Below are positions 9,622 through 21,600 of a stretch of DNA of 64,000 nucleotides, piece by piece (within the stretch, counting starts at the first letter, position 1; every line of letters starts with the position of its first letter). The DNA comes from Heligmosomoides polygyrus polygyrus (lineage: Eukaryota; Nematoda; Chromadorea; Rhabditida; Heligmosomidae). A program made the position numbers and the translations under genes. The notes under the pieces are model-generated. The model saw nothing but the letters and a program-made list of their open reading frames with translations, made no database searches and had not been told where the DNA came from. The DNA lies in contig OX377202.1 of assembly GCA_947396885.1 (NCBI GenBank), positions 27,581,407-27,645,406 of the forward strand, written 5' to 3'.

Positions 9622-12546
9622 TTCTTTTTCAGCGTTTGTCCCGCTTCGAGGCACTGTCCGCTCCTCTGGTATGGTGGCGCCAACTTTCGCGATCAAATGC
9701 TTGATCGGGTGGATGCCAACCATTTTCAGGTCCACATGCAATGCATCAAGCCAACGCTGCTTCGGCCGCACTTTAGGCTGTTTTTCGGGCACATCTATGT
9801 TAAGACCAATCTTCCGAACAGTGTACCACAAGAGCAGTGCGACGAAGGTGGCCATACCGAGCAAAGAAGAAGAAGAAGAAGTAGCTGTTAAGGCTCGTCC
9901 ACTGTCGAAAAACATTCTAAACACTCTAAACGCCTGTACACAGGAGATTTCTCGTCTTCTCATTAGAAAGCGAGCAATTGAAGCGACACGCAATCTCTGA
10001 CATGTTACATCGTTGAGAATATGGTCCAAACGCGTAACACCAGTCATCCAGCGCAGCGTTTTCGTTTCCATTACGCTGAAGAAGTCTCATCCGCCTTGAT
10101 TGCAGACTAGCACTCAGCACCGTACATTACTACTGGTCAGACCACGGTTCTATTAATCTTCGATTTAAGGCGCTCTTTCCTGTAACATAAAACGCCTGTC
10201 ATCGAGCGCCATTTGGACGACGCTGCACTCACGCCTGAATTAACTTTGGACGTCAGACTACCGTCAAACGCGGCATACCCAGGCACTTGAAGCTTGCCGC
10301 CCGTACAAGCGTGATCTCAACGGGCCAGGTCTCGCTTACGTCTGTCGTCAACTACTCGGATTTTCCGACGTTTAGCTTGAGCCCAAACATCGTCAAGCGG
10401 TCACACCAAGCCTGCGCTTGTCGCTCGAGTTCGGTCTTGTCTTCGCTGGCAAGCATTACGTAATCTGCATAGAGCAGCGTCCAGGGGTAGGATTCTGAAG
10501 GTATTTCAGCATCGACAACGAAAATGAAAAGGAGCGGAGAAAGGGCAGAGCCTCATTGAACACCGACCGAGATAGGAAACTCCGCCGATGTACCGGCTGG
10601 CGCTCGCACTCTGCTCTTTGGGCAAGAGTAAAATATGCGCACCCACTCGATAAGTTCTTCGGGAGGACCTTGTTGTCGTAAGGCGTACCGTGTGACTTCA
10701 TGCCTTGCACGATCATATGCTTTCTCTAATCGAGAAGAGCAACATGTTGGTGGAAATACAAAACGATATCGCGAATATGTCCATCTACAATTCGCTCGAA
10801 GATTTTCATGCTGTGCGAGTGCAAGCGAATTGGACGGTAACTCGTACAGTCCGCAGGACTGCCCTTCTTCTTCCAGATCGGGATTTCGTGCTTTCCTGCC
10901 AACTATCAGGAACGTTCTTCTCCGCAACAATCTATTTGAAAAACTTCGTTAGCCAGTCAGCAGGATTTCAGCACCTCGACTTCAATAGGTCGGCCGCTAT
11001 GTCGTTAGGGCCCGTTGCTTTGCCTGGCTTCATCTTCTTCAAAGTCGCTTTCTTCTCCTCCACAGTGATTTTCCGCACAGGACCGTGCGTAGGAGGGACG
11101 CAGGGAATAGGCGGATGGGCAAGCTCTACTGTTGAAATTCTCTCGAAGTAGTCATGCCATCGTTCCATAGCCCTTTTGCGGTTCATCAGTAGATGGCCGT
11201 TCTCATCGTTGATTCCAAAGAACTTTTCGATGTCTTCGCTCTGACGATGGCTTGCTTTGGCAAGTCGGTAAAATATCGTTCTCATTGAGGTCATCATAAT
11301 GAGTTCCTCGTTGAGGTCATCATAATGAGCGGCTTTTGCAACGGCTACGGACCCGCTTTTTCGTATCCTGATATACACGCCAATTGTCCGCAGTCTTATC
11401 GCGCAAGGACGGGTGATATAATCTCTTCTTCTCTCGGACGTTTTCTCTAACGTCGTTAGTCCACGGCTATGGCTGCTTCTCGGTCCTATGTCCTACGAGA
11501 AACAAAGGCTGCTGCGTTTTCCTCCAACTGCCGCGACTTGATTCTCGATGGACCGCATCGCTCAACATGCCTCGCCTCAGAGGGGCGAACTTAAGAATGC
11601 ATATCAGCAGACGATGCTGCGTGGCGACAGTCTCGTGCGGTACGACCTTCGCATCTGAGACCAGCCTTTGATCGCGATGCTTAGCAAGGATGAAGTCGAT
11701 CCGTGTCTTGGTATTCCCGCGGCAGAAAGACACAAGATCGAAGTCGCGATTTCGAAATACGGGGTTCGCAATGATGATGTTATGCAAGTCCGCATACTCA
11801 AGGATTCGGTCACCATCAGCGCTACGTGCTCCATATCCAAAACCGTCGTAAGAGTTGTAACCATCTTTCGCAGTCCCAACATGATCGCTGAGGTCACCTA
11901 TGTCAACGGCAGCGTCTTTCTGACGGTATCTCTGCTGTATTGTCATAAAGCAGCACTCATCATTAGCGATCTCAGAGCAGCCTGACTGCAGTGTGTGCTC
12001 AGAGAAGAAACGATACGTACGCTGGTCATCAGCGACAACGTCTTTCATGAAGCGGTCACTAAAACGTTCTACGATTGCAATAGCGTCTCGTAAACGTTCG
12101 GAAACGATCACACCAACACCACTGGTGGTGCCGCTACTGCCGCATAGGGTGGCGTTGAAGCCTCGGCCTATGTCCCTGGACAACAGGACCACCTCGTCCA
12201 CACATAAGTCGACTCGTCTTCGCTACACGGTTTCTACCAATTCTCACGCGCGACCCATCAACATTGCGGGACTTTCAGACTAACTCGGTTGCTCCCCCCT
12301 CCGATGCTGTCCTTGCATCAGGGACTCTCGCATACTTTCCACACTGGCCGGACTTTGCGAGTGCGTATCAGCGTTTATTATCTTGCGATACATGAAGCAC
12401 CATCAACCATGATGTGATGTGGGACCTCCATAGACCGGCCTGTCACAAGGGCCTATCCACTATGCTTGAATGACCGCGTTTAGCTCAGCTCGCAGAAGCG
12501 AACAGCTTCCAGTGACACCACGTAGAGGAACGGACGTCGCCACCAC
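9622..12546 (-). pseudogene. RTE retrotransposon family A, full-span dead copy
   Basis: Minus-strand copy of the element that is intact at 54590-57722. It covers the endonuclease (about 12201-11550; GDLSDHVG and TRIDFILAKHRD are readable), the linker (EDIEKFFGINDENGHL near 11210), RT (GKATGPNDIAADL near 11010, PEELIEWVRIFYSCPKSRV near 10640) and the C-terminal tail (PKQRWLDALHVDLKMVGIHP near 9750). The RT active site reads YADY instead of YADD (about 10460), and frames shift repeatedly. A roughly 95-bp foreign insert sits at 9857-9952 and a tandem duplication of about 27 bp at 11285-11332. The tail is GAA-like. Flanks 9605-9621 and 12547-12563 match at about 12 of 17 positions and are probably a decayed target-site duplication. 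Confidence 0.9.
9857..9952 (+). repeat. Inverted module inserted in an RTE copy
   Basis: This interrupts the RTE C-terminal coding region, between the parts matching RFGVAPI and KIGLN of the intact element. It starts with a (GAA)n run at about 9859-9878, then GTAGCTGTTAAGGCTCGTCC, then CACTGTCGAAAAACATTCT. The reverse complement of this block, with scattered changes, stands at 12590-12680. There it forms the 3' tail and target flank of the next RTE copy. Confidence 0.75.
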
Positions 12547-12589
12547 CACTTTTGCTCGGCAACGCTAACTAAAATTTGAGAAGCTTCTA

Positions 12590-12660
12590 AACGAGAAATC
12601 TGCTGTGGCGTTTAGAATGTTCAGAATGTTTTTCGACAGTGAGCGAGCTTTAACAGCTAC
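12590..12660. repeat. Partner of the inverted module; target flank of RTE
   Basis: Reverse complement relative of 9880-9952. It ends in CGAGCTTTAACAGCTAC (12644-12660), one side of the target-site duplication of the RTE copy at 12661-14710. The element's GAA tail follows directly. Confidence 0.75.
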
Positions 12661-14710
12661 TTCTTCTTCTTCTTCTTCCTCTTCTTCAGCGTTTGTCCTG
12701 CTCCATGGTGGGGTCCGCTGTTCTAGTGCCATGTCGCCATCTTTCCCGATCCCGTGCTAGATCACGGTGGACACCAGCTACTTTAAAGTCCTAGTGCCCT
12801 CCAAGCCGTTTTCCAGACACTTCGAACTTAAGGTCTATCTTACGGACGCTGTCTTCCTTTGCACGAAAAACGTGACCGTATCATTGTAAGCGAGCTTCGC
12901 TCAACTTGTCCGCTATCGCGCGACACCAAACTTCTGCCAAATTGTTTCGTATGCGGCCCATGCGAGTGACTCCAGCCGTCCAGCGCAGCATCTTCGTCTT
13001 CATGACGCTGAGGCGACTTTCCGCTTCCTTCGTCGCAGGGCAGCACTCAGCACCGTGCATCACATCGCTACCGGCCGGACGGCGGTACTATAGATCTTCG
13101 ACCGACTTTAAGCGCTCTGGAATCTTCTTGTCGCATAATACTCCATTCAACATGCTTCACTTAGACCACGCTGCTCTCATACAAGAGTTCCACCTCAACC
13201 ATAAGACTGCCATCAGACGCTATTACTGATCCCATGTGTTTAAACGCCGAAGTGGGTGCAAGCTCAATACCATAAATTTTAATCGAACCGGACTCGTTTA
13301 CGTCAATCTTTAGATACTCGGTCTTCTTCAGTTCAGTTTTAGCCCGAACATCTCCAAACGGTCGCACCAAGCTTCCACCTCCTGCACAGGTGGAAGCTTG
13401 GTGCGACCTTATCTTCGCAAGGGAGCATTACATCATCTGCATATAGCAACGTTCAAGGACTGCCTTCTGAAGCTGCCTTCTCTGATATTATCCATGACGA
13501 CAACAAAGAGGAGAGCGGAATGTGCAGAACCCTGGTGTACCCCGACAGAGATCGGAACCCATAGAGGTTCCAGCTGCAGCTTGAACTTTGGACAAAAGTA
13601 TAGCAGCCGCACCCACTCTACTAGTTCTTCAGAAACTTTGTGTTCTCGTAGGGCGTGCCATACTACTTCACACGCTTTCTCCAAGTCGACAAATGCAAGA
13701 TGCACCAGTTTTTGCTTCTCGCGATGCTTCTCCACCAGAAGGCGGGCGGAATTTATGGCATCGATGGTGCAACAACCAGCCATGAAGCCACAGTGGTTGT
13801 CGGAGAGCTTGACGATTTCACGGATTCGTCTATCAGGGATTCGCTCAAAGATCTTCAGGCTGTGCGAAAGCACGCGAATCGGACGGTAATTTGAGAAGTC
13901 TGCAGGGCTGTCCGTCCTCTTCCAAATCGGGATCGTTGTACTTTCCTGTCAACAATCAAGCACCTTTTTCTCTGCTACAGCCTAGTTGAAAAACTTGGCC
14001 AACCACTCAGCAAAGTACCAGAACTTCGATTTCAATAAATCAGATGGCAACTCATCTCGGCCAGTCTCATCTTACTCAGAGCCGCTTCTTTCCTTGCGGT
14101 TCGTAAGGAGATGGACGCTTTCATCATTGATACCAAAGAACCTCTCAACATCCATTGTTTGGTGATGGCGGTTCTTAGCAAATGGGTGCAAATACAGCTC
14201 GCGCGAAGCGACCTTTTTGTAGACATCGTTGTAACGAGTGACCTTTGCAACGGCCACAGCTTTCCTGGCAGCTTTTTTCGCTTCGTGGTACTTTGGCCGA
14301 TTATCAGCTGCATTGTCTCCGAGAAACACATGATAGTGCACTTTCTTCTCTCAAACCTCTTCTTTCACATCGCCTCTCCACAGCCATGCCTGCTTGTCGA
14401 TCTTTCGTCGTCTAGGCTTTGTCATGCCTAATTCAGAACGAATTTGTAATATCGTATCAGCGACACCATTCCATGTTTCACCGACACTCACACTCGCCGG
14501 CTTTGCGAGTGCGCGTCGGCTCCCACAGACGCTGTAGCACCATCTCGAGAACTATGAACTGACATACACGCATACGATGTGACAGTGGGTTGTTCGTAGG
14601 CCAGCTTGTCACGAGGACCTGTCGCCTGCATTCGAATATCCTTGTTCGGCTTAGCCCGCATAAGTGAGCAGTTTCCAGTGGCACCGCGTGGAGGAACGGA
14701 CATCGTCACC
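12661..14710 (-). pseudogene. RTE family A copy lacking the endonuclease
   Basis: Minus-strand copy with both ends present: the 5' end at about 14710, with an ATG at 14703 opening MSVPPRGATGNC, and a (GAA)n tail at 12661-12684. Flanks 12644-12660 and 14711-14727 match at 15 of 17 positions, a convincing target-site duplication. The N-terminal leader ending AHSQSRRV (about 14490) is joined directly to ETWNGVADTI (about 14470), so about 310 codons covering the whole endonuclease domain are missing. RT pieces are readable (SDNHCGFMAGCCTIDAINS, HLAFVDLEKA, VGVHQGSAHSALLFVVVMD) but frames are broken. A fold-back insertion lies at 13388-13408. In the leader this copy keeps the reading frame that the intact element has lost. 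Confidence 0.9.
13360..13408. repeat. 21-bp fold-back duplication in RTE
   Basis: The perfect arms 13360-13380 and 13388-13408 (GGTCGCACCAAGCTTCCACCT and complement) are separated by 7 nt. In the intact RTE the equivalent of the right arm is unrelated sequence coding for the ERQ-type linker after the RT active site. Only the left arm belongs to the element; the right arm was copied from it. Confidence 0.9.
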
Positions 14711-14727
14711 CGAGTTCTAACAGCTAC

Positions 14728-17010
14728 AATAGTCTCAATTAGAAAACCCTTTCTGTCATTTTCTTTAGAAGGCTGTAGCCACCAATCGTATCTCGAGAGG
14801 TAATTCAAGATCGTCCAAAAATAGTCATGTTCGTTATGTGATACCATTTGACGTCGCCATGTCAAAGAAACTGCTAGCATATAAGGTTTGATTGCTTTCG
14901 CACTCCACAACAACAGATAGTTGGTTATGGGCTGAGCTTTGATGTTGGGTCAGACCCTTTCTCAGGCTGAACAGACCTTCCATCCACCTAATAGTAACGT
15001 CCAAAATTTCACCCAAAACCAAACTTTTTCACTGGGTTTGAGCACTGTAATTCGCATGCGCAGAACCCTTCTTATCTCTTGCAGTTGTTAATTTGAAAAT
15101 CAAGACAGCGACCAGAAAGGAGGGACCTGGAGGTGGGACCGGGAAGAGAGTAGAGGCGACCAACAGTTTTACCGATAAGTGGAACAAGTAAGGGGACCAG
15201 CAAGGGGATCCATTAACAGGAATCACGCGTGGGTATTCTGATGGCGTGTCACCAACGTCGTTCAGCGAGCGTCTGGTCTCAGGAATGGTGTCGCCGACGT
15301 CGCGTAACGAGCGTTTGGGTTCGAAAGACGTATCAACGATGCCCCACAACGAGTGATCTTGAGCATAAGAACGGTTGCAGAGCAGCCTGAGGAACAGTGG
15401 TACTGAGCAGCATGAACCAATGACGTTACTGGGCGATCCGGAGAGAATGCCTATGATAGACGTACGGAAGGGGAGAACGGCTTCATGCCGCAAAGGTACG
15501 CAGCAGAACCTAGATGCTAGCCGATTTTAGGAATTACAAAACGGCAAGGTCGCGCGAAGCGCGCATGTGCGAGACAGCCCATTAGGCATGTCCGAGCACT
15601 TGTAAGTTAATAGACACGAGAAGCAGGATCATGTCGGTTAGAAACTCTATTTTTATATAGATAAAAGAACCCCTTGCATGTCGGCGAGTTTCATCGACGT
15701 TCGAGAACCAGAAACACTTTCATTTGGATGAGATCGTTAAAGATCAGACAGGGCGTGCATGTAATAACATTTGTTGGGAACTGCTACAACATTTTTGCCT
15801 CAATGGACTGCCAAAGGAGCTCGTGGTGATCTAGAAATGAGCCGGTATCACAAGGACACTTGTGCATTTGGACCCTGGCTGAAAGATTTGCGGACGCCAA
15901 CAGAAGGCTATAATGACGAGAAACAAGACGGAGACTTAGGGGATGACGGTATTAGCGAGCAATGATCAACAAACACAGCAGTTGGCATCCTATAATTTGT
16001 TCGGCCGGTCGACGCGCTTTGGTCCTTCTGATGCTAATGAATTTCATGAAACAAATAGCCACGGCGATTGATATTATCTAACAACAGAGCAACACAGCAG
16101 ACGATGCAGCGATAGCAGTAAAGGGAGCAAAAGCTTGATTTCTACAGCTACACGCAGCACTTTTTTGCGCAACAGCATTTCCAGCCAGCTAAATCTTCTC
16201 GAAGTTTGGGTTGCAGATTTGTAATCCAAAGTCTATACATATGTGGGTATTTCATTACTTTTCCTATACGGCAATCTTTGAATCTTAGCATGGTTCTCCA
16301 CGCGAGGGTTGAGCGATACGCCGAAGAAACACCATTCTTGCTGTCATAACCTCAACTTTAGGGAGAGAGAGTACTCGATAGCACTCAGAAATCTACTCTC
16401 GTGAGGGCTGTTTCATACTGTGTAGAAAAACTCAAGTGAACGGTACTTTCGATTTAAGATTTTGTCTATTTAACACTGTTGGACTCAAGGAGCTCAGACT
16501 TCCACATTGGAGAAGATTGAACGCTGTATCGCTTTCAGATCTAACCTTGGTCTCGGACTTTGGCTAAGCATAGCCAACAAGCCGTCCTTTTTCGCTTTGA
16601 ACGGTAAAATAATGAACATAGTTCTTCGCTGATCGGTTACCATTGGGGATGAGCTTCGCACTCTACTTGTACCGGATGTGATGAAGGCTATTTGAGTGCG
16701 TATTTGGGCTGTTGTGACTCGCAGTGATCAACCATATCGGTGTTTCACATCTCTCGCAGGCAAATGTGTGAGATGTGCGCGAAAACGTTGGCCAAGTAGA
16801 AAGAGAATGGATCACTCGAAGCAAAAAATATGAGAATGGTCCTGACTAGGATAAGGTGCAGAGTTGGCATGACCCCGCCGCTGCAATGAAGGCAGCACCT
16901 AATTGTTGAATAAGTACTGTTGGACTTCGTACAGCTGCAGTGGCACATGCTTCCACTGTGCAGTTTTTCGTTGATAATCTTTAAGGTTCTTCCCCTTTTC
17001 GAGGCGATTG
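14728..17010. other. Unannotated interval
   Basis: Apart from the coding repeat at 15029-15493 I see no recognisable gene or mobile element. The open frames at 15771-15965 and 16745-16948 have no visible domain. Confidence 0.5.
15029..15493 (-). CDS. Unknown ORF with 14-residue repeats
   Basis: An open frame of 154 codons that I do not recognise. Residues of about 48-89 form three tandem 14-residue units: SLWGIVDTSFEPKR, SLRDVGDTIPETRR and SLNDVGDTPSEYPR, consensus SLxDVGDTxPExxR. In DNA this is an exact 42-bp period at about 15246-15371. The units differ by substitutions, yet no indel breaks the frame, which hints at past coding constraint. The flanking residues look less protein-like, so the true exon may be only the middle. 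No splice borders are clear. It could be an exon of a host gene or a transposon fragment. Confidence 0.25.
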   Translation of the reverse strand: MRHEAVLPFRTSIIGILSGSPSNVIGSCCSVPLFLRLLCNRSYAQDHSLWGIVDTSFEPKRSLRDVGDTIPETRRSLNDVGDTPSEYPRVIPVNGSPCWSPYLFHLSVKLLVASTLFPVPPPGPSFLVAVLIFKLTTARDKKGSAHANYSAQTQ

Positions 17011-17015
17011 TTATA

Positions 17016-18141
17016 GGTTGTCCGGAAAGTTCTCAGCGTTTTGTTTTATATTATATTCTGTTCTTGAAAGGCTTATTGAAGTATGTCGAAGGGGCAATTC
17101 CGAAAGATGTTTTGTTTTACGTTCAAATTGGGACAATCCGCAGCCGCGACAGTTCGACAAATCAATAAAGTGTGTGGGTCTAATAGTGTTGGAGAAAGCA
17201 CTGTGCGCCAGAGGTTCAGTAAATTTCGGACCGGATATTTCAGCCTCGAAGATGACCCTCGTAGCGGTAGACTTAGAGCAATCCTGGACGACGATTTGAA
17301 GGAATTGGTGGAAGCTGAACCAACCCAAACAGTGCGCGGGATCGCGGAAGAGCTAGACGTCACTAAAACTGCTTTTGCGGATGCCTTGAAACGCCTTGGA
17401 AAAGTGAAAAGCTCGAAAAGTGGGCGCCGCATGAGTTGAGTGAGCGGCAAAAATTATCACGCTTCGAGATTTTTCTCTACTTTTACGCAACAAAACTGAT
17501 CCGTTTTTGGATCGATTCATCACTTGTGATGAAAATGGTTCCTGCGTGATAACATGAAACGTTCCGAACAGTGGTTCGCCGCCGAAGAACTCTAGGCAGT
17601 TTCCAAAAATGAATCTCCATCTAAAAAGGTAAAGGTCACCAGGGGTAGGCGACGGCTGGTAGTATCCATTACATCTACAGGCACCAGGTCAAACGATCAC
17701 AGCAGAGTCCTACTGTAAAGAATGCTCCGAAAATTGCGTCACCTTCAGCCAGCATTGGTCAACGGAAGAGGTCCAAATCTTTTGCACGATAACGCCGCCC
17801 ACAAATCACTATTCGAAAATTGAACGAATTAAGGGTTGAAGTTCTGCCTCACCCGCTCATATTCTCCAGAGCTCTCTTCAACCGACTTCCACCTTTTCAA
17901 ACATTTTCAGAGCTTTCTCGCTGGTAAAATCTTCACCAATGGACCAAGGCAAAACAGCTTTTGTGGATTTCGTCGAATCTCGACCACCTAATTTTTTCGC
18001 TGGTGTGCCGTTGGCAAAAGTGTGGTGATTCGAACGGGTTTTCGACTTTCGAATTCGAATTTTGATTTAATCCTATGTCATTCGAGAAAGTTCTGGTAGA
18101 TCAATGAAGCACTCAAAACGCTAAGAACTTTCTGGACAACC
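17016..18141 (+). pseudogene. Mariner element with both terminal repeats
   Basis: The terminal inverted repeats GGTTGTCCGGAAAGTTCTCA (from 17016) and GGTTGTCCAGAAAGTTCTTA (reverse complement, from 18141) are flanked by TA at 17014-17015 and 18142-18143. The transposase starts at ATG 17083: FKLGQSAAATVRQINKVCG (first helix-turn-helix), FRTGYFSLEDDPRSGR, then IAEELDVTKTAFADALKRLG (second). After 17437 the frame shifts. WAPHELSERQKLSRFEI, ITCDENGSC (first catalytic Asp, CDEKW changed to CDENG), LLHDNAAHKS near 17785 (second Asp) and SYSPELSSTDFHLFKH near 17850 remain readable. Total length, about 1.13 kb, is normal for mariner. Frameshifts and stops make it non-autonomous. Confidence 0.92.
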
Positions 18142-18143
18142 TA

Positions 18144-18620
18144 ATTGAAAGGCTGCCGCAAAGCAATACTTCCGGAATAACTGTTTAGAATGACTGCTTA
18201 GCGTTGGCGAAGTAGCGGGTTTGCATGAGACTGCGTCATTCCCAAAATCAAGAATGGTTTTTAAAGATGATAGAGTTAAATTACCACATACGATTGCACT
18301 CAAAAGTCTATCCAACATCGTGCACTGAAATCCTGCTTTCAAATCAGTTCTGTTTATTTGAACAAAACAACTTGGGAAACAGTTTAAGAAGTTGAATGAG
18401 AGAAGAAAGTGGGAAGATTTCAGCTAGCTAACTTCACGCGGCCACAGGATGCTTGACAGACATAGCGAAATTGTTTTGAACACTGAAAGAATTATTGCAC
18501 AAAAAGAACACATTGGTGAACATATATGAAAATACGTAGACGGAATGGACCGAAATCTCAGACGGAGCATTTTGTTTCTTCCGCGCAATGTGCAGGAGAA
18601 TCACCAAAAGATAGCAGGTA
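18144..18620. other. Unannotated interval
   Basis: I see no gene or repeat between the mariner and the LINE that follows. Confidence 0.5.
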
Positions 18621-18624
18621 CTTA

Positions 18625-21600
18625 CTTACTCTGATACTTTGATGGTCCTTTTGTTGGCTGGAGGTCTTCTCAGCGGGGATCACAACTCTTCCAGACCGCT
18701 CGATCTCTGGCTGCTTGCATCCAGTGAGGCAGACTCTGTTCTCTGAAAGATCTTGAGAATGAGTCTGCCCATCGCGTTGGCGGTCGTCCCGGAGGTCTAT
18801 TATGGTCTCTCGGGAGCCATTCTGTGACACGGAGACTCCATCTATCGTCCTTTCTTCGAAGCAGGTGTCCGGCCCAGCGATATTTGGACTTCTTCATGTA
18901 CTGCAGCGGGTCTGCTAACTGCGACTTCTCCCGTAGCTCCGAGCTTCGTAGGCCTCCTTGCCATTGCTGACGAAGGCTTGTCCTTAGAAGACATCTCTCC
19001 AGTGCACGATGCGTAGTTTGCATCGCTCTGGCGATTCTCTTGTTGTCGGGCCAGGATTCGGTCGCGTAACACATCGCAGGCAGTACAGAGGCGTTGAATA
19101 TCGAGGCCCTGAGGCCAAGATCCTTGACCTGATCGGTAACTTCGCGAATCGAACTGAAGGCTGCGCGTCTCCTGCGGGCGATTTCAGGAGTGAGGTCGTT
19201 ATTCATGTTCAGCTCTCTTCCCAGATAGATAGGAGTCGACTGTTGTAGAGTAACTCCATTTAACCTTACGAATCCCGTGTCACACCACTGGTTGACCATA
19301 AATTGCGTTTTGGACATATTCATGTCCAATGCAATCTTCGTACCTGCCACATTGAGCTCGTTCAGCATTTCCTCGACTTCTGCCGTGATGGTAGAGATGA
19401 GAACAATATCGTGGGCGAAGCGGTTGCTGATCCGTTTACCGTCGACAAGGTAGCCTTTATCGTCCCACTTCAAGTCTTTCATGGCGTCCTGGAGTGCCGC
19501 TGTGAATAGCTTGGGAGAAATCGTGTCTCCTGCCGTACTCCTTTCCCGATAGGAATTTTAAGCTTTGAATCGAACAGCTGGATGGTAGTCGATGTGTTCG
19601 AGAAGCATTCGTCGAGAAGTCGGATGTAGGGCGATGGTATACCAGCGTGCACAAGTGCGTTCAAAATTGATTTCCACAGAGTCGAACGCTTTCCGGTAAT
19701 CCACGAAGACAAGGACAAGTGGTAAGTGGTATTCGCGGCTCCTCTCGATGAGCTGTGAGACAGTCTGAATATGTCCATGCAGGAGAAATCCTTGCGAAAC
19801 CCTGCTTGCTCCACTGGCTGATACTCATCCAAGCAACGCTCCATGCGGTTAAGCAGTATCTTGGTGAAGATCTTGTACACAACCGAGAGAAGACTGATGG
19901 GTCGATAGTTCTTGATACCCTCCTTCTGACCTTTTTGAAGATTAAAACTGTTCCTTCCATGAGTCCGGAATCCTACCAAGTCGAAGGCAGTGGTTGAAGT
20001 GCTCGGCAAGAAGTGAGCAGAGGGCACTGCCACCCGCACGAAGGAGATCAGCAAAAAAGCCGTCCGGTCCGGGAGCAGTGCCCGGCTTCATCCTTCTGAT
20101 GGCATGAGCAACTTCTGATTCCAGAATGGGAGGTACTTCCTCAGCTGGTGGCATCAAGCATTTCGGGACAGTGATGGAAGAACGGAACAGATCTGTGTAG
20201 AATTCTTGAATGATGACCTCCATCGCTCTTCGAGACGTTTGCGTTGTTCCATCCTTATCCACAAGGGCTGACATTATTGCCTTCTGATCCAGAGATCTCG
20301 TTTGCAGCGCTTTATGCTTGAACCTTTCCCAGCCGCTTCTAACAGCTTCATTCTTCTGTAGGGTTGAATGGACTTCTTCACTGCAATTCGACAGGCCTTC
20401 GAGATGGTGACTTTTTCCAGATGAGAAGCATTAGGATCCAGTTTAACAGCTCTTCTTTGCTCCAAGAGTTTAATCGCATGTGCGTTGAGTCTTGAACCAG
20501 ACGGTAATGTGGCTCCGCAAGAGCTGCTAGCACATTTCAATGGTCCTTTGGAGAAAAGGTCGTAGTCTTCCGATGGATCTTCAAGAACATTCCAATCGTA
20601 CGACTTTATTCATATTCCAACTCCTTAGACTTGAATGTGGGGATCCTCACCGGTGCCGGTTTATAAGTGTCACGCTTGAACATCCTTTTTTTGAGAGTCA
20701 GCTTCGCACAGACAAGACGGTGATCCGAGCCGGTGTCAAATGAATGCAGCACGGAGACGTCGAACAGACTCCAGCGTCTGTTTGTAAGAACATGGTCGAT
20801 CTCCGAACGTGTTTCTCCATTTGGGCTTTCCCAGGTCCATCGTCGGTTTGAAGGCTTCTTAAACATAGAATTTCCATGGTAGAGATGGCACGCGGATAGG
20901 AAGTCTATCAGGCGCTCTCCGTTTTCGTTCCTTGAGGAAGTTCCATGTGGTCCTAGCCTTCATTCGTCGTGATCATTCGTACCGACGATAGCGTTAAAGT
21001 CACCAACGACAACTTTGTAGTAGCTCTTCTCGTCGTTGACAGTCCTTTCGAACAGCTTGTAGAATTCCTCCCTTTCTGCATCTGTGGCCGCAGATGTTGG
21101 AGCATTACCATTTGTGATGGAGATGGTTCCTTGATCTCTGGTTTCCAGACGAAGAACAGCTACTCGTGGACTGATGATCTTGTAATAGTCTACTAGGTAG
21201 TGCACTGTTGAATTGACGAGAAATCCAACTCCGCCAATATTCTTTTTGTCCACCTTTGCTCCGATAATGAGAAGCTCGTTGTGGTCGGTCCTTCTTATGG
21301 TTTCCGTTCTGCCTTTCGTTTCCTGCAGGGCGATAACGTATTGGATGTTGCGGCTTCTGTAAAGCAGTGTCCGAAGATCCTGCTCAGATGCGATCGAACG
21401 ACAGTTATAAGTGCAGACGAATAGGCAGTTTCCGTGTCGTGGTGGGAGGGAGTTTCCAGTAGTCCGATTCCAATGACGTCCTGATAGAACTCCGAGATTA
21501 GATGGCCCCTCGCCGGAGGTGGATGCAACCGACGTCGTAGAAGTCCACCTCCGGCGCGCGGAGGACTGGGTCGCGGGTTTAGTTGTTTGAGCCATAGCGG

